Shown here in pieces: positions 52,349-62,582 of a stretch of DNA of 64,000 bases (positions are counted from its first letter, which is position 1; each line of letters starts with the position of its first letter). Both the position numbers and the translations under genes were made by a program. The stretch covers positions 62,001-126,000 of the forward strand of contig NZ_FNAP01000006.1 of the NCBI RefSeq assembly GCF_900101965.1, in the 5' to 3' direction. The stretch is from Rhodospira trueperi (GTDB lineage Bacteria > Pseudomonadota > Alphaproteobacteria > Rhodospirillales > Rhodospirillaceae). Under the pieces are notes generated by a model that did not search any database, was not told where the DNA came from, and saw only the letters and a list, made by a program, of their open reading frames with translations.

Positions 52349-55333
52349 ATGGCGAGCATCGTTCAGCTGAAGGTCGCGCTGCGGGACGTGCGCCCCCCGG
52401 TGTGGCGGCGCATTGAGGTTCCCAAGGATTGTACGCTGGGTGATCTGCACGATGTCATTCAGGCTGCCATGGGGTGGAGCGACTGTCACCTGCACGACTT
52501 CGAGATCGCCGGCCGGCATTACAGCGCCAACAGCTTCAGGCTGGAAGACACCTTTGGGGAGACGGTCCACGATGCGGATCGGTACCGGCTGGAAACGCTG
52601 CTCAAGCAGGGGGTCAAGTCGTTCTCCTACACCTACGACTTCGGCGACGACTGGCTCCACAAGATCACGGTCGAGAAGGCGCTGGAGGCCGAGCCCGACG
52701 CCGACTATCCGCGCGTGGTGAAGGGCAAGGGCGCCTGCCCGCCGGAGGATGTCGGTGGCCCGCCCGGATACGACATGTTCCGGGACGTCATCGCCGATCC
52801 CGACCACCCCGAGCATGAAGAGATGCTGGAGTGGGCCGGCGTGGACGCCGAGGACTTCGACGACACGGCCTTCGACATGGCCGTGGCCAACCTGCGGCTG
52901 GAACCGCTGCGTGCTTCCCGCCGCAAGAAGACGGCGTCCAAGCCCAAGGCCAAGCCCAAGACCCCCAAGACCGCCTCATCCCCCCGGACAAAGAAAGCGA
53001 AAGCCCCTGAACTGCCTATGGAGACCCCCGGGGAACCGGATGACAGCCCCGATGCCCTGATCGACGGTGTTCTGGTGCCGCTGCGGGACGCGCCGGACAC
53101 CGGGACCCTGCCCGTGCGCGTGCTGCGCGGGCTGGTGGCGCATCCGGGCCTGGCCTTCCGCCTCGTTCATCGCGTCCTGACCGCCGACGCCCCGGACCTG
53201 GCCGAGCAACGCCTCTGCGTTCTGCTGCTGGACGAGGCGCGCATGGACGCGGAAGGAAACGGCGCGCGCGGCCAAGCCTTTCTGACCGCCTTCCAGAGCG
53301 CCATTGAGAACCGCATGGCCAACGACAGGGCCACCTTGGCCGGCGTTCACAGCCTCGCGGTGGCCTACGTCCGCGCCGGCCTGACCGCGCCGGAGGCGCT
53401 GAGCGCCCTGGGGGTGGCGGGCGATCTTGGCGGCCTGACCGATCTGGCCGAGTTGGGCGATCCGGAGGACCTGGAGAAAGTCCTGGACCAGGACCTTGGC
53501 GACGCGCTGAGCGAGTTGGACGACCCCTATCAGCTCTATTGCGCGTTTCAGGAAATGCTGGCCGGCCTGCCCAACCCGGCCAAGGGACATATGGCGGGCC
53601 TGATCGCCCGGCGATCCGAGGCCATGATTCCCCGGCTGTGCCTGTACTGGCTGCTCGATCCGGTGGCCGAGATCCGGCTGGCGGCGGCCGAGGCCCTCGC
53701 CGAGCGCCTGTCCAACGCCCCGCTCGAGCGGTCGTTGATGGCCCTTCTGGTCACCGCGCGCCGCTGGATGCCGCCGGACGCGGCGCGGGACGCGCTCGAC
53801 CGCGCGGTTGCGAATGCTCGCGCCGGGCTCACCACGGTCGATGCCGGCATGGGACCCGAGGAGGTCTCTGTCGTCGAGGGCATCGCCACGTCGATCCCCG
53901 ATGGCTCCGGCGCCCAGCAGTTCGGCGCCCTGGTCCGGCGGGGAGAGCGGGTTGGGTTGGCGATGGTGTTGCTGAAGACCGGCCATGGGGTGAAGGACGC
54001 CTTCGTGCTCGAGGAGAGCCCGGAGGAGATCCGCGACATGTTCGAAAGGATGCAGGACGCGGCGGACAGGCGGACGAACCTGGACGCCCTGGGCGTCGCG
54101 GTGGGCGCCGCGCTGGGCGAGGGGGGGGGCTTGGGCCGCCCGCCCGCGCCGGGCCTGCTGGATGTGCTCGACCTGCTGCCCCTCGACAGTTTCGATCCGC
54201 TGCCGGCCACGCCCGAAGCCTGGGCGGAGCGGGTCGATCCGGACGGCGCGGTGGCCCAGGCCAGCGCGCAGAAGCGCGGCCGGTTGGTCAACGAAAGCGA
54301 AACCTGGCTGGACGAGTTCGCGATGATCGACAGTTGGTTCGAGACCGGCGGCGATCTGGAGACCGCCGTGATCGAGGCGACGTCGGAGACGGCGGCGCGG
54401 CGCGTGGTGTTCAACCATCTGGAGGAACGGCGTGCGTTCTGGGCCGAGCAGTGCTTCCGGGGTGCCCTTGTCCTGGCCAGCGATGAGCTTCCCCGCCATG
54501 CCCAGTCCTTCACGGCGGTCGGGCTGGCGCTCCTGGATGGCCGCCCGCTCAAGAAGATTCCCATCATGGACTGGATCGTCGAGGCGACGCTGGACGCCAT
54601 CATTGATGACGGGCGATCCGACGGCTCGCCGGTCGACGACCCGGATCTCGGGCCGGGCGATTTTGATCTGGATGCGCTGGCGGCCCAGGCGCCCCCGCCC
54701 GACACGGACGCCATTGACCGCCTGGAGGATTTCCTGGAGCGCGAGGACACACCCGAGCACACCATGAACCTGTCAGGTCTTGATGGGTATCTGTTCTCGG
54801 TGGCCATTCCCGAGCCCGCCCCGCCCGTGCAGGAATGGCTGCCGATGATCTGGGATGGCCATCAGCCCCCGATGAGCGACCCGGAGGCGATGGGGGACGC
54901 GCTCAACACCATTCTCGGACGGTACACTCAGATCAGAACCGGCCTCGATACGCAGGATCGCGGTCTGGGCGCGATCATCTGGAGTGACGACGACGGACAC
55001 CGGCATGTCACCGACTGGGTCCGGGGATTCGTCGAGGGCATGCAGATCTTCGAGGAGGAATGGGACCCGCTCGTCCGGCGCGCCCCCGAGCCGGTGGGAC
55101 TGCTCGTGCTCGGTGTTGACGATCCGACCATGCCGCCACCGCCGGAGATCCCACCCCAGGAACTGGCCGCGATCAGGAAGGGGCTGCCCGACCAGGTGCT
55201 GTCCATCGCCCGCACCCTGTGGCACGCCGCCCATCATGACACGACGCCCGTCCGCGCGGGTCCCAAGGTCGGCCGCAACGATCCCTGCCCCTGCGGGTCC
55301 GGCAAGAAGTACAAGAAATGCTGCGGGCAGTGA
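52349..55333 (+). CDS. Large pRiA4b ORF-3-domain protein with a C-terminal SEC-C motif
   Basis: The ATG at 52349 (site AGGGGAT) gives 994 residues. Residues 1–190 are a pRiA4b ORF-3 domain ('[17 protein letters not shown]' and '[19 protein letters not shown]'). A Lys/Pro-rich linker (about 190–230) leads to a long helical part of about 700 residues without a known fold, containing several acidic helices. The protein ends in a SEC-C metal-binding motif ('[20 protein letters not shown]', four cysteines with a zinc pattern). pRiA4b domains occur in mobile-element passenger genes and defence-like contexts. No transposase is adjacent. Intracellular; function unknown. Confidence 0.85.
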   Translation: MASIVQLKVALRDVRPPVWRRIEVPKDCTLGDLHDVIQAAMGWSDCHLHDFEIAGRHYSANSFRLEDTFGETVHDADRYRLETLLKQGVKSFSYTYDFGDDWLHKITVEKALEAEPDADYPRVVKGKGACPPEDVGGPPGYDMFRDVIADPDHPEHEEMLEWAGVDAEDFDDTAFDMAVANLRLEPLRASRRKKTASKPKAKPKTPKTASSPRTKKAKAPELPMETPGEPDDSPDALIDGVLVPLRDAPDTGTLPVRVLRGLVAHPGLAFRLVHRVLTADAPDLAEQRLCVLLLDEARMDAEGNGARGQAFLTAFQSAIENRMANDRATLAGVHSLAVAYVRAGLTAPEALSALGVAGDLGGLTDLAELGDPEDLEKVLDQDLGDALSELDDPYQLYCAFQEMLAGLPNPAKGHMAGLIARRSEAMIPRLCLYWLLDPVAEIRLAAAEALAERLSNAPLERSLMALLVTARRWMPPDAARDALDRAVANARAGLTTVDAGMGPEEVSVVEGIATSIPDGSGAQQFGALVRRGERVGLAMVLLKTGHGVKDAFVLEESPEEIRDMFERMQDAADRRTNLDALGVAVGAALGEGGGLGRPPAPGLLDVLDLLPLDSFDPLPATPEAWAERVDPDGAVAQASAQKRGRLVNESETWLDEFAMIDSWFETGGDLETAVIEATSETAARRVVFNHLEERRAFWAEQCFRGALVLASDELPRHAQSFTAVGLALLDGRPLKKIPIMDWIVEATLDAIIDDGRSDGSPVDDPDLGPGDFDLDALAAQAPPPDTDAIDRLEDFLEREDTPEHTMNLSGLDGYLFSVAIPEPAPPVQEWLPMIWDGHQPPMSDPEAMGDALNTILGRYTQIRTGLDTQDRGLGAIIWSDDDGHRHVTDWVRGFVEGMQIFEEEWDPLVRRAPEPVGLLVLGVDDPTMPPPPEIPPQELAAIRKGLPDQVLSIARTLWHAAHHDTTPVRAGPKVGRNDPCPCGSGKKYKKCCGQ

Positions 55334-55370
55334 TCTGCGCGCAAACCCATCAGATGCAAAGGACTCCGTC

Positions 55371-56444
55371 ATGTCCCTGGCCCGGGCCATTCCCACCACC
55401 ATCATCACCGGCTTCCTGGGGGCCGGCAAGACCACGCTGATCCGCCACCTGATGGCCAACGCCGGCGGTCGTCGCATCGCCCTGGTTATCAACGAGTTCG
55501 GTGACGTGGGCATGGACCGCGAGATCCTGTCGGCCTGCGGCATCCAGGGCTGCGGCGATGACGACATCGTGGAACTGGCCAACGGCTGCCTGTGCTGCAC
55601 GGTGGCCGACGAGTTCCTGCCCACCATGGAGGCGCTGATCCACCGCGCCGATCCGCCCGACCACATCGTGATCGAGACGTCGGGGCTGGCGCTGCCGAAG
55701 CCGCTGGTCCGGGCCTTCACTTGGCCGGAGGTGCGCTCCCGCGTGACCGTGGACGGTGTGGTGGCGGTGATTGACGGGCCGGCGGTGGCGGCCGGCCTGT
55801 TCGCCGAGGATCCGGCGGCGGTCCAGGCGTTGCGGGCGGCCGACGCCGCCGTCGACCACGAGAACCCGCTGGAGGAGGTCTACACCGACCAACTGCTGTG
55901 TGCCGACATGGTCCTGGTCAACAAGGCGGATCTGCTGGACGAGGCCACCTTGGCGGCAACGCTGGAAACCGCGAGGGCCGGCGCGCGCGACGGTGTGCCG
56001 GTGCTGGCCTGTCGCAACGGCACCGTCGATCCGGACGTTCTGCTCGGCCTAAACTTGGCGGTTGAGTCGGACCTGGAGGCGCGGCCGACTCATCACGACG
56101 GTCCCGAGGGCCACGACCACGACGACTTCGAAAGCTATGCCCTGCCCATGCCGCCCGTGGATTTGGGTCATGAGGGACCTCAGGCGGTGGCCGACGCGCT
56201 GGTTCCGGCGGTACGGGACGGCCGCGTGCTGCGCATCAAGGGCGCGCTCGACGTGCCGGGCAAGTCCATGCGGCTGTTGGTGCAGGGTGTGGGGCCGCGC
56301 GTCCAGGCGCACTACGACCGGCCCTGGCGGACCGGCGAGCCCCGGGCCGGAACACTGGTGGTCATCGGGTTGAAAGGGCTGGACGCCGAGGGCCTGAGCC
56401 GGTCCCTGGCCGCCGCTGTGGCCGGCGGAGGGGCCGGCCCTTGA
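55371..56444 (+). CDS. cobW: Cobalamin biosynthesis protein CobW
   Basis: The 357-residue G3E GTPase has a P-loop 'GFLGAGKTTL' at about residues 13–22 and the metal-binding CxCC in 'NGCLCCTV' near 73. 'LVNKADLLD' is near 183. A His/Asp-rich segment follows ('HHDGPEGHDHDD', near 243). CobW is thought to deliver cobalt to the CobNST chelatase in aerobic B12 synthesis. The start at 55371 follows AAAGGAC. cobN is usually next, but here a 600-bp repeat region follows, and cobO begins only at 63791. Confidence 0.93.
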   Translation: MSLARAIPTTIITGFLGAGKTTLIRHLMANAGGRRIALVINEFGDVGMDREILSACGIQGCGDDDIVELANGCLCCTVADEFLPTMEALIHRADPPDHIVIETSGLALPKPLVRAFTWPEVRSRVTVDGVVAVIDGPAVAAGLFAEDPAAVQALRAADAAVDHENPLEEVYTDQLLCADMVLVNKADLLDEATLAATLETARAGARDGVPVLACRNGTVDPDVLLGLNLAVESDLEARPTHHDGPEGHDHDDFESYALPMPPVDLGHEGPQAVADALVPAVRDGRVLRIKGALDVPGKSMRLLVQGVGPRVQAHYDRPWRTGEPRAGTLVVIGLKGLDAEGLSRSLAAAVAGGGAGP

Positions 56445-56562
56445 CACACAGCGCCGATCCATGTCGCCAAAGACGTGGCTCTGTTCATTCGAATGCCGAG
56501 CGCGGGGCGGCCGCAGTTCTCATTTTGGCTGGACGACCACGGACCGAACAGCGCCGCTCGGA

Positions 56563-57024
56563 CTCCTCCCCCCGAAGGCTATCCGATTCACATATCTTCA
56601 CTTATGCTCGTCATTGCGAGGAGTGAAGCCCAAATAGAATATCCGGCTTATCCCCCTGGGTCCGGTTGGCGCAGCCGGTGGTGGGTCCAGCTCGTACGTC
56701 CCCCACGTCAAGGGGATCCCGGAAACAGGGGGATAAGCCTTTAAAATATATGGGGCACTCCAGGGCGGATATCGCGCTTTTCGCCCTGGATGGCTTCACC
56801 CTCGTCTTGCGACGAGGGTTCGCCCTCAGGACTCCCCTCGTTTCTTGAATATGCAATTCAATCAACAGGGTATCGCGCAGGCCGATGTCGTGAAACCCAT
56901 TGATTTTGCGGCCCTTTTCCGAAATGAGGGGGTCGCAATGGCGAGCCACAGTGTCGCGCGAGCGAAGAGCCGCCGCTTCGGCGGGAAGAAGAGTGAATAT
57001 GATAGCCCCCGAAGGGGGGAGGAG
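56563..57024. mobile_element. Composite MITE-like repeat, with two internal insertions
   Basis: The region from 56563 (CTCCTCCCCCCGAAGGCTATCCGATTCA) to 57024 is bounded by imperfect inverted repeats: the left pair to GTGAATATGATAGCCCCCGAAGGGGGGAGGAG at the right (about 56992–57024). Its body matches the tamB-side copy (7956–8160) in blocks but is longer by about 95 bp (56645–56739) and by about 110 bp near 56830–56938. It therefore looks like one old hairpin element that later received two insertions. It lies between cobW and the histidine kinase gene. Confidence 0.65.
56645..56739. mobile_element. 95-bp nested inverted-repeat insertion
   Basis: GGCTTATCCCCCTG (56645–56658) and its exact complement CAGGGGGATAAGCC (56726–56739) end a 95-bp insertion. 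It interrupts the repeat block CCCAAATA...ATATATGGGGC that is continuous at 8026–8046. No clear target duplication is visible. It is a candidate for a second, smaller non-autonomous element. Confidence 0.6.
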
Positions 57025-57076
57025 AACAGGCCGGCACCGACCGCAACCGGTGTTCTCCCTCCATCCTGAGACTTGC
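57010..57076. repeat. Dispersed 68-bp hairpin repeat, copy B
   Basis: Matches 46166–46233 nearly end to end: GAAGGGGGGAGGAG, the GGAGAACA/TGTTCTCC stem and TGAGACTTGCT. Its left end merges into the right inverted end of the composite repeat, so it may be an end-derived piece of the same family. Confidence 0.7.
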
Positions 57077-57158
57077 TGCTGGGCGGCAGGTCCCTGTGCA
57101 TTTGGGCGCGCGTTCGTTAAGATGCCGTACCACCTTGTTCCTTAGGTTGGGATGCTCG

Positions 57159-59207
57159 ATGACCGCCTCGCCCCGACAGGTCCGTCCGACATCCGCTCGC
57201 CAGGAGTCAGGCGCCGACCCTGGAAAGAAGAAGCCCGGGCTTGTCCGCTCGGTGGCCATGCCGCTGTTTCTCGCCTCGTCACTGGCGCTTCTGGCGCTGT
57301 ACGTTTATTGGGGCGTGGGCCTTTACCGCTCCATGAATGACGAGGTCCAGTATCGGGCCGAAACCCTGATGGAAGAGCGGCGCAGCTACATCCGCGCCCT
57401 GGTCGAGTCCGCCGTCCATGCCGCCGAACACCAAAGGCTGACCGTCGAGGCGCGGCTGCGCCGGGTCATCCGCGAGCGCGTCAAAGGGGCGTTGGCCATC
57501 GCCGACCACCTGTGGCGGGGGCGCCCCGCCGGTACCACGGACGCCGAGGTCGCCGCGACCCTGCGCGAAACGCTGCGGTCGATGCGCTTCGACGACGGGC
57601 GCGGCTATTTTTATGTGTTCGATGTCGAGACCGGCGAGGGCATTCTCCACGCCGCCATGCCCCAATTGGAAGGCAAAGACCTGCGCACCGTGCGCGACCC
57701 CAACGGGCGCCCCATCGTGCCCAGCATGATCGAGATGATCCGGGACCAGGGCGAAGGGTACTATGCCTATTCCTGGCACCACCCCAACAAGCCCGGAGAC
57801 GCCCACCAAAAGGTCTCGTACGTCGGTTATTTCGAGCCCCTGGGCTGGGGCATCGCCAGCGGCGACTACATCGAGGATATGATCGCCGACACCAAGGCGG
57901 AGACACTCGCGCAACTGCGCGCCATCCATTTCGGGGACGATGGCTACATCTTCGCCGGCACCTGGGACGGGCTCAGCCTGCTCGGACCCCACGAGGGCGA
58001 GACCGTGTGGGATGTCACCGATCCAAATGGCGTCAATGTGGTCCAGGACCTGGTGTCCGCCTCCCGATCCGGCGGCGGCTTCGTCTCCTACCTGATTCCC
58101 TTCGCCGAAGACGAAACCGAGGCGGTTCACAAGCTCAGCTACGTGCTGCCGGTGCCGGAATGGGAATGGTACATCGGCGCCGGCGTGTCCATCGACGATA
58201 TCGCCGCGTCAATCGACGCCATCCGCGCCGAAAGGCGGCGGAACGTGATCAAACACCTCACGCTGGGCAGCGGGCTCGTGCTGCTGCTGGCCACCGCCAG
58301 CTATGTCATCTCCGTCCGCGTGGCCCGCCTTGTTGGCCGGGACATGAAGAGCCTTCTGTCGTTTCTGGCGGATGACGGGCGCCATCCGGAGACCCTGGAT
58401 CCGGAGGCCATGAATGGGGCCGAGGCTCACCGGCTCGCGGAGGCCGTGCGAGACATGGCGGCGCGACGCGACGCGGCGGAATCCGCACTGGAACGCCAGA
58501 CCCGCAGCCTGGAGAAGTCGAACGCGGATCTGGAGCGGTTCGCCTACGTGGCTTCGCACGATCTTCGCGAACCCTTGCGCATCATTTCCAGCTATGTCGG
58601 CCTGCTGCGACGCCGCTATCACGGGCGCCTGGACGCCGATGCCGACACCTTCATCGACTACGCCAGTCAGGGTGCGCGGCGTATGCACGATATGATCGGC
58701 GATCTGCTGGAATACGCGCGGGTCAAGACCGTCGGGCTGCCCTTTGCCACCGTGCCGCTCGGCCCGGTCATCGACGAGGCCGTCTCCAACCTCGCCGAGC
58801 GCATTCGCGAAACGGGGGCCACCGTTGATTTGGTTCCCACGACGTGCGGCGTGCGCGGCAAGGAAACCCTTCTGGTGCGCCTGTTCCAGAACCTGCTGGA
58901 AAACGCGCTGAAGTACAGGCATCCCGAGCGCCGCCCGCATGTGCGCATTTCCGCTCGCGTCGAGGCCGGGCAGTGCATCGTGTCGGTGGCCGACAACGGC
59001 CTGGGCATCGATCCCGTGTTCCACGACCGCATTTTCGAGATCTTCCAGCGGCTGCATCCGGGCGATATGTACCCCGGAACCGGGGTCGGCCTGAGCATCT
59101 GCCAAAGCATCGTCGAGACCCACGACGGCCGCATCTGCCTGGACTCGGAACCGGGTCAGGGCACGACGTTCCATGTTGCCCTGCCGCTGGCGCCGCCGGA
59201 CGGCTGA
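57159..59207 (+). CDS. Cache-domain sensor histidine kinase
   Basis: The 682-residue membrane kinase starts at the ATG at 57159. A helix (about 32–57) and another (about 367–389) flank a large periplasmic sensing region of two Cache-like units ('GRGYFYVFDVETGEGILHAAMP', 'GYIFAGTWDGLSLLGPHEG'). A HAMP-like and coiled region leads to the H-box 'FAYVASHDLREPLR' with His467, then N-box 'LLENALKYRHPERRP' and G-boxes ('DNGLGID', 'GTGVGLSICQSI'). The SHDLREPLR H-box is the type that pairs with Rcp1-like receivers. The ligand is unknown. The cyclase gene at 59227 converges on it. Confidence 0.95.
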   Translation: MTASPRQVRPTSARQESGADPGKKKPGLVRSVAMPLFLASSLALLALYVYWGVGLYRSMNDEVQYRAETLMEERRSYIRALVESAVHAAEHQRLTVEARLRRVIRERVKGALAIADHLWRGRPAGTTDAEVAATLRETLRSMRFDDGRGYFYVFDVETGEGILHAAMPQLEGKDLRTVRDPNGRPIVPSMIEMIRDQGEGYYAYSWHHPNKPGDAHQKVSYVGYFEPLGWGIASGDYIEDMIADTKAETLAQLRAIHFGDDGYIFAGTWDGLSLLGPHEGETVWDVTDPNGVNVVQDLVSASRSGGGFVSYLIPFAEDETEAVHKLSYVLPVPEWEWYIGAGVSIDDIAASIDAIRAERRRNVIKHLTLGSGLVLLLATASYVISVRVARLVGRDMKSLLSFLADDGRHPETLDPEAMNGAEAHRLAEAVRDMAARRDAAESALERQTRSLEKSNADLERFAYVASHDLREPLRIISSYVGLLRRRYHGRLDADADTFIDYASQGARRMHDMIGDLLEYARVKTVGLPFATVPLGPVIDEAVSNLAERIRETGATVDLVPTTCGVRGKETLLVRLFQNLLENALKYRHPERRPHVRISARVEAGQCIVSVADNGLGIDPVFHDRIFEIFQRLHPGDMYPGTGVGLSICQSIVETHDGRICLDSEPGQGTTFHVALPLAPPDG

Positions 59208-59226
59208 CGGCGCGGCCGAACCCTGA

Positions 59227-61632
59227 TCACGACGCGACGCGTACGGCGTTGCGGCCGGAGGCCTTGGCCGCGTACAGGGCTTGGTCGGCACGCGACACCC
59301 ACTCCTCCACCGTCTCGCCCGGGCGGCGTTCGGCGGCGCCCAGGCTGATGGTGACGGCCCCGACCTCGGGCATTGGTGTTTCGGCGAGCGCCAGCCGCAG
59401 TGTCTCCGCCAGTTGTCCGGCACCGTCGCTGTCGGTGCCGGGCAGGATGACGAGGAACTCCTCGCCGCCCCAGCGCGCCAGCAGGTCGGTTTCGCGCACG
59501 CGCGCGTCCAGGCGCTCCACAACCTCGCGCAGCACCCGGTCCCCGACCGGATGGCCGAAGCGGTCGTTGACGGCCTTGAAGTGGTCCACGTCGGCCATGA
59601 TGACCGAAACCGGCGTGTTCATGCGGTCGGCGCGGCGCGCCTCCTGCTCCAGGACCCGGTCGGCCTGCTGGCGGTTGTTGGCGCCGGTCAGCACATCATG
59701 GGTGGCCTTGTGCTCCAGTTCCGCCATCAGTTCTCGTTGGTGCGTGACGTCGACGATCATGGTCAGAAGGTAGTGAGTCGTGCCACTGTCGATCAGCTCC
59801 GCAGACAGTTCGCCGACGAACAGGCCGTCGTCTGACCGGATAAAGCGGTGTTCGATGGGTCTCCGCTTGGGAGACTCCATAAGAGCCTTGATCGTCGCGT
59901 CGCGGATGGCGTGGGTCGGAAACAGGCCGAGATCCACGGTGGTCTGGCCGATGACCGACGCGCGGTCCCGTCCAAAAACGCGCAGGAAGGCCGCATTGGC
60001 GTCGATCACGCGCCCGGTCTCGGGGTCGGTGATGGCCATCAGGGTGGCGTTGTTGGTGAAGGCCTTCTCGAACTTCTCCTTGGACAGCGCCAGTTCGGAC
60101 AGGTCGCGGCTGGCGGTGAAGAACGCGGGCGCGTTGTTCCAGGTGCCCAACGCGATCCGGGTTTCGGTCGGAATCCGACACCCGTCGCGGGTGACAAGGG
60201 GCATGGTCAGCGTATCCACCATGCCGGCGAGCATGTCGTCCAGGTCCGAGTCCGCCTCTTTCCGGTGTTCGGCGGGATGCAGCACGACCATGGATTGGCC
60301 CAGCAGATCCTCGCGCGACCAGCCCAGGCGATCCAGCAGGGTGCCGTTTACCTCGACAATGCAGCCGTTCATGTCCACCACGGCCAGCAGGTCGCACGAC
60401 AGTGAGAAATAGGCGTTCAGGTTGGCGAGACTGCGGCGCACGGCCTGATCCGACCGCTTTTGCAGAGAGATGTCGCGGCCCACCTCCACGACCCCGACAA
60501 TCGCTCCGGCTTCGTCGATGCCCGGAGAGGCACGCAATGACCAGGTCCGTCCGTCCGGCGTGGTGTGCTCGGCCTCGGCCGGTTCGCCGGTCTCGAACAC
60601 CTGCAGCACCGGGCAGTCGGGGCACGGCGCGTCGCGCTCCGCCCAGATGCGGAAGCAGTCGCGTCCGATCAGGTCGCCCGGAGGGGCGCCGACCGAGCGG
60701 GCGGCGGCGGCGTTGGTCCAGGTCACACGCAGATCGTCCTGTTCATAGTACGCGACCATGTCGGAGATACTGCCCAGGATCAGCGCCTTCTCGCGTTCGC
60801 TCTTTCGCAACGCTCGCTGCGCGTGTTCGCGCTCCGTAACGTCCACCAAGCCGACGATCAGTCCGTCGACGACGCCGGCGGCATCCAACACCGGCTGGAC
60901 GCTGATATCCCAGTACGAGGTTCCTTCATCCTGGGTGTCGGCGGCCGGAAACGGTGTGGCGGTGGCGGCATAGGGCGCGCCGCTCGCCAACACGCGCCCG
61001 AACACGGCCAGGGCGTCCGGCCCCGGGGGCGCGGTGAACGGTTCCCGGCCTACGGCAGTGTTCACGGGGCTCCCGAAGCGTCGGGCGAAGGTGTCGTTGA
61101 CGCGCAGGATCCGGAGGGACCGGTCCAGGTGGGCCACGGCGAACACGCTTTGTAGGAAAAACCGGTCCAGAAGGCTGCTGGTCTCGCGGAGGTTGCGTTC
61201 GGTCTCGACGCGGCCACCGATGTCGTGGATCACCGTAATGACGCCGACCCGATGGGCGCCGTCCATCACCGGATCCTTGCGAGCGCTGACCCAAACGAGC
61301 CCGTCGCGGGTGGTCAGCAACTGGTCGCGGACAACGGTACAGCCGGTGTCCAGAACGGTTCGGTCACCGTCCTCGAACGTCTCCGCCACCTCGGCCGTGA
61401 ACAGATCGCCGTCGGTTCGGCCCAGGATGCGATCAACCGGACGGCCGATCATTCGCGCCATCGCCGCGTTGACGAAGCGCACCACCAGGGACTCGTCCTT
61501 GATGGCCACCATGTCGCCGGTGGCGTCGAGCGCGGCCGACAGTAGCGCGACCGAGCGCCAGAACGTCTTCTGGATCGGCTGGCCGGGAGCCCCCTCACCA
61601 TCCCGGGGCCGACCGGTGTGGATCTCACCCAT
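59227..61632 (-). CDS. Multi-PAS diguanylate cyclase
   Basis: The 801-residue soluble protein (ATG 61632, site GGGAGA) begins with a run of four PAS domains (about 25–540). One carries a Cys-rich loop 'DAPCPDCPVLQVF' near residue 335, suggestive of a metal or redox cofactor. The GGDEF domain lies near 635–801, with 'WGGEEFLVILPG' as the active motif and a RxxD inhibitory site (RETD) just before it, so product inhibition is likely. No receiver domain is present. It ends 19 bp from the convergent histidine kinase gene. Its 5' end faces a 280-bp AT-rich gap. Confidence 0.94.
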   Translation of the reverse strand: MGEIHTGRPRDGEGAPGQPIQKTFWRSVALLSAALDATGDMVAIKDESLVVRFVNAAMARMIGRPVDRILGRTDGDLFTAEVAETFEDGDRTVLDTGCTVVRDQLLTTRDGLVWVSARKDPVMDGAHRVGVITVIHDIGGRVETERNLRETSSLLDRFFLQSVFAVAHLDRSLRILRVNDTFARRFGSPVNTAVGREPFTAPPGPDALAVFGRVLASGAPYAATATPFPAADTQDEGTSYWDISVQPVLDAAGVVDGLIVGLVDVTEREHAQRALRKSEREKALILGSISDMVAYYEQDDLRVTWTNAAAARSVGAPPGDLIGRDCFRIWAERDAPCPDCPVLQVFETGEPAEAEHTTPDGRTWSLRASPGIDEAGAIVGVVEVGRDISLQKRSDQAVRRSLANLNAYFSLSCDLLAVVDMNGCIVEVNGTLLDRLGWSREDLLGQSMVVLHPAEHRKEADSDLDDMLAGMVDTLTMPLVTRDGCRIPTETRIALGTWNNAPAFFTASRDLSELALSKEKFEKAFTNNATLMAITDPETGRVIDANAAFLRVFGRDRASVIGQTTVDLGLFPTHAIRDATIKALMESPKRRPIEHRFIRSDDGLFVGELSAELIDSGTTHYLLTMIVDVTHQRELMAELEHKATHDVLTGANNRQQADRVLEQEARRADRMNTPVSVIMADVDHFKAVNDRFGHPVGDRVLREVVERLDARVRETDLLARWGGEEFLVILPGTDSDGAGQLAETLRLALAETPMPEVGAVTISLGAAERRPGETVEEWVSRADQALYAAKASGRNAVRVAS

Positions 61633-61911
61633 GGCCCGGTCTCCCTGAAACCCTTTCCGATCCGGCGCGACGCGCCGACAGGGGCGCCGCGCCGAAGTCT
61701 ACACAATAATATAGCGCGACCGCGCGCCCATGTCATTCAAAATTGTAAAAGACGCGGTCATTTGTAAGAAATACAATCTTTTGATCCAAAGAAGGGGAGC
61801 AAAGAAGCGCTTTATTCAATTAAAATTCTCCGCGTTTATAATAGGGCCTGAAAATGCACTGCTTTTTCTGTTCGCACGTGGGGCGGGGCACGTTCTTTCG
61901 AAGGGGTCGTC
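61633..61911. other. AT-rich 279-bp gap between cyclase and moaC
   Basis: The part 61735–61880 is strikingly AT-rich against the surroundings (runs such as TTCAATTAAAATTCTCC). It holds no gene. It should contain the promoter of the cyclase gene, and moaC ends at its far side. The change of composition could mark foreign DNA or a regulatory region. Confidence 0.5.
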
Positions 61912-62385
61912 TCACCTCTCCTGATAGGGCCCGGACTTCCCTCCTGTCTTTATCACAAGCCTGACATGCTCAATCCGCATGCCCTTGTCGACCGCCTTGC
62001 ACATGTCGTAGACCGTCAGCGCCGCGACCGAGACGGCTGTCAGGGCCTCCATCTCGACCCCGGTGCGCCCGGTGATCCGGCAGGTGGCGGTGATCTCGAC
62101 GGCGTGTTCGGCCTCGTTCAGGGCGAGGTCGACGGCGACCGACGTCAGCGCCAGCGGGTGGCACAGCGGGATCAGGTCGGCGGTGCGCTTGGCGGCCATG
62201 ATGCCCGCCAGCCGCGCCACCGCCAGCACATCGCCCTTGCCGACCCGGTTGTCGCGGATCAGGGCGATGGTCTCGGGCGCCGCCGTCACACGGCCCGCCG
62301 CGACGGCCTCCCGCGCCGTCTCAGCCTTGGCGGAGACGTCCACCATGACGGCGTTGCCCTGTGCATCGAAGTGCGTGAAGCTCAT
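61912..62385 (-). CDS. moaC: Cyclic pyranopterin monophosphate synthase MoaC
   Basis: The 157-residue protein is MoaC, which converts the MoaA product into cyclic pyranopterin monophosphate, the first part of molybdenum-cofactor synthesis. '[17 protein letters not shown]' near residue 15, '[16 protein letters not shown]' near 70, and '[29 protein letters not shown]' near 110–137 are family-specific. The start at 62385 follows AGAGGCAG. It is divergent from the binding-protein gene. No other moa gene is near. Confidence 0.96.
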   Translation of the reverse strand: MSFTHFDAQGNAVMVDVSAKAETAREAVAAGRVTAAPETIALIRDNRVGKGDVLAVARLAGIMAAKRTADLIPLCHPLALTSVAVDLALNEAEHAVEITATCRITGRTGVEMEALTAVSVAALTVYDMCKAVDKGMRIEHVRLVIKTGGKSGPYQER

Positions 62386-62582
62386 GGTCTGCCTCTTTCC
62401 TGCCGCATGGGGAGGTATACCTTATAGCAGGGAATGGGCGCTGCCGACCCATGGGGTGACATCGCCCGCCCGGACCCCTGCGCCCTGAGCCCCGAGCCTT
62501 GGCGTGGACACGCGGGCGGCGGCGCGGCGCGTGGTCGCACCGAGCCCGCTGGCGGATTCATGAACCAAGGACCCCGACCCTC

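Noticed and set aside
55334-55370. A cobalamin riboswitch ahead of cobW
   Set aside because: The gap is only 37 bp and lacks the conserved B12-box pattern.
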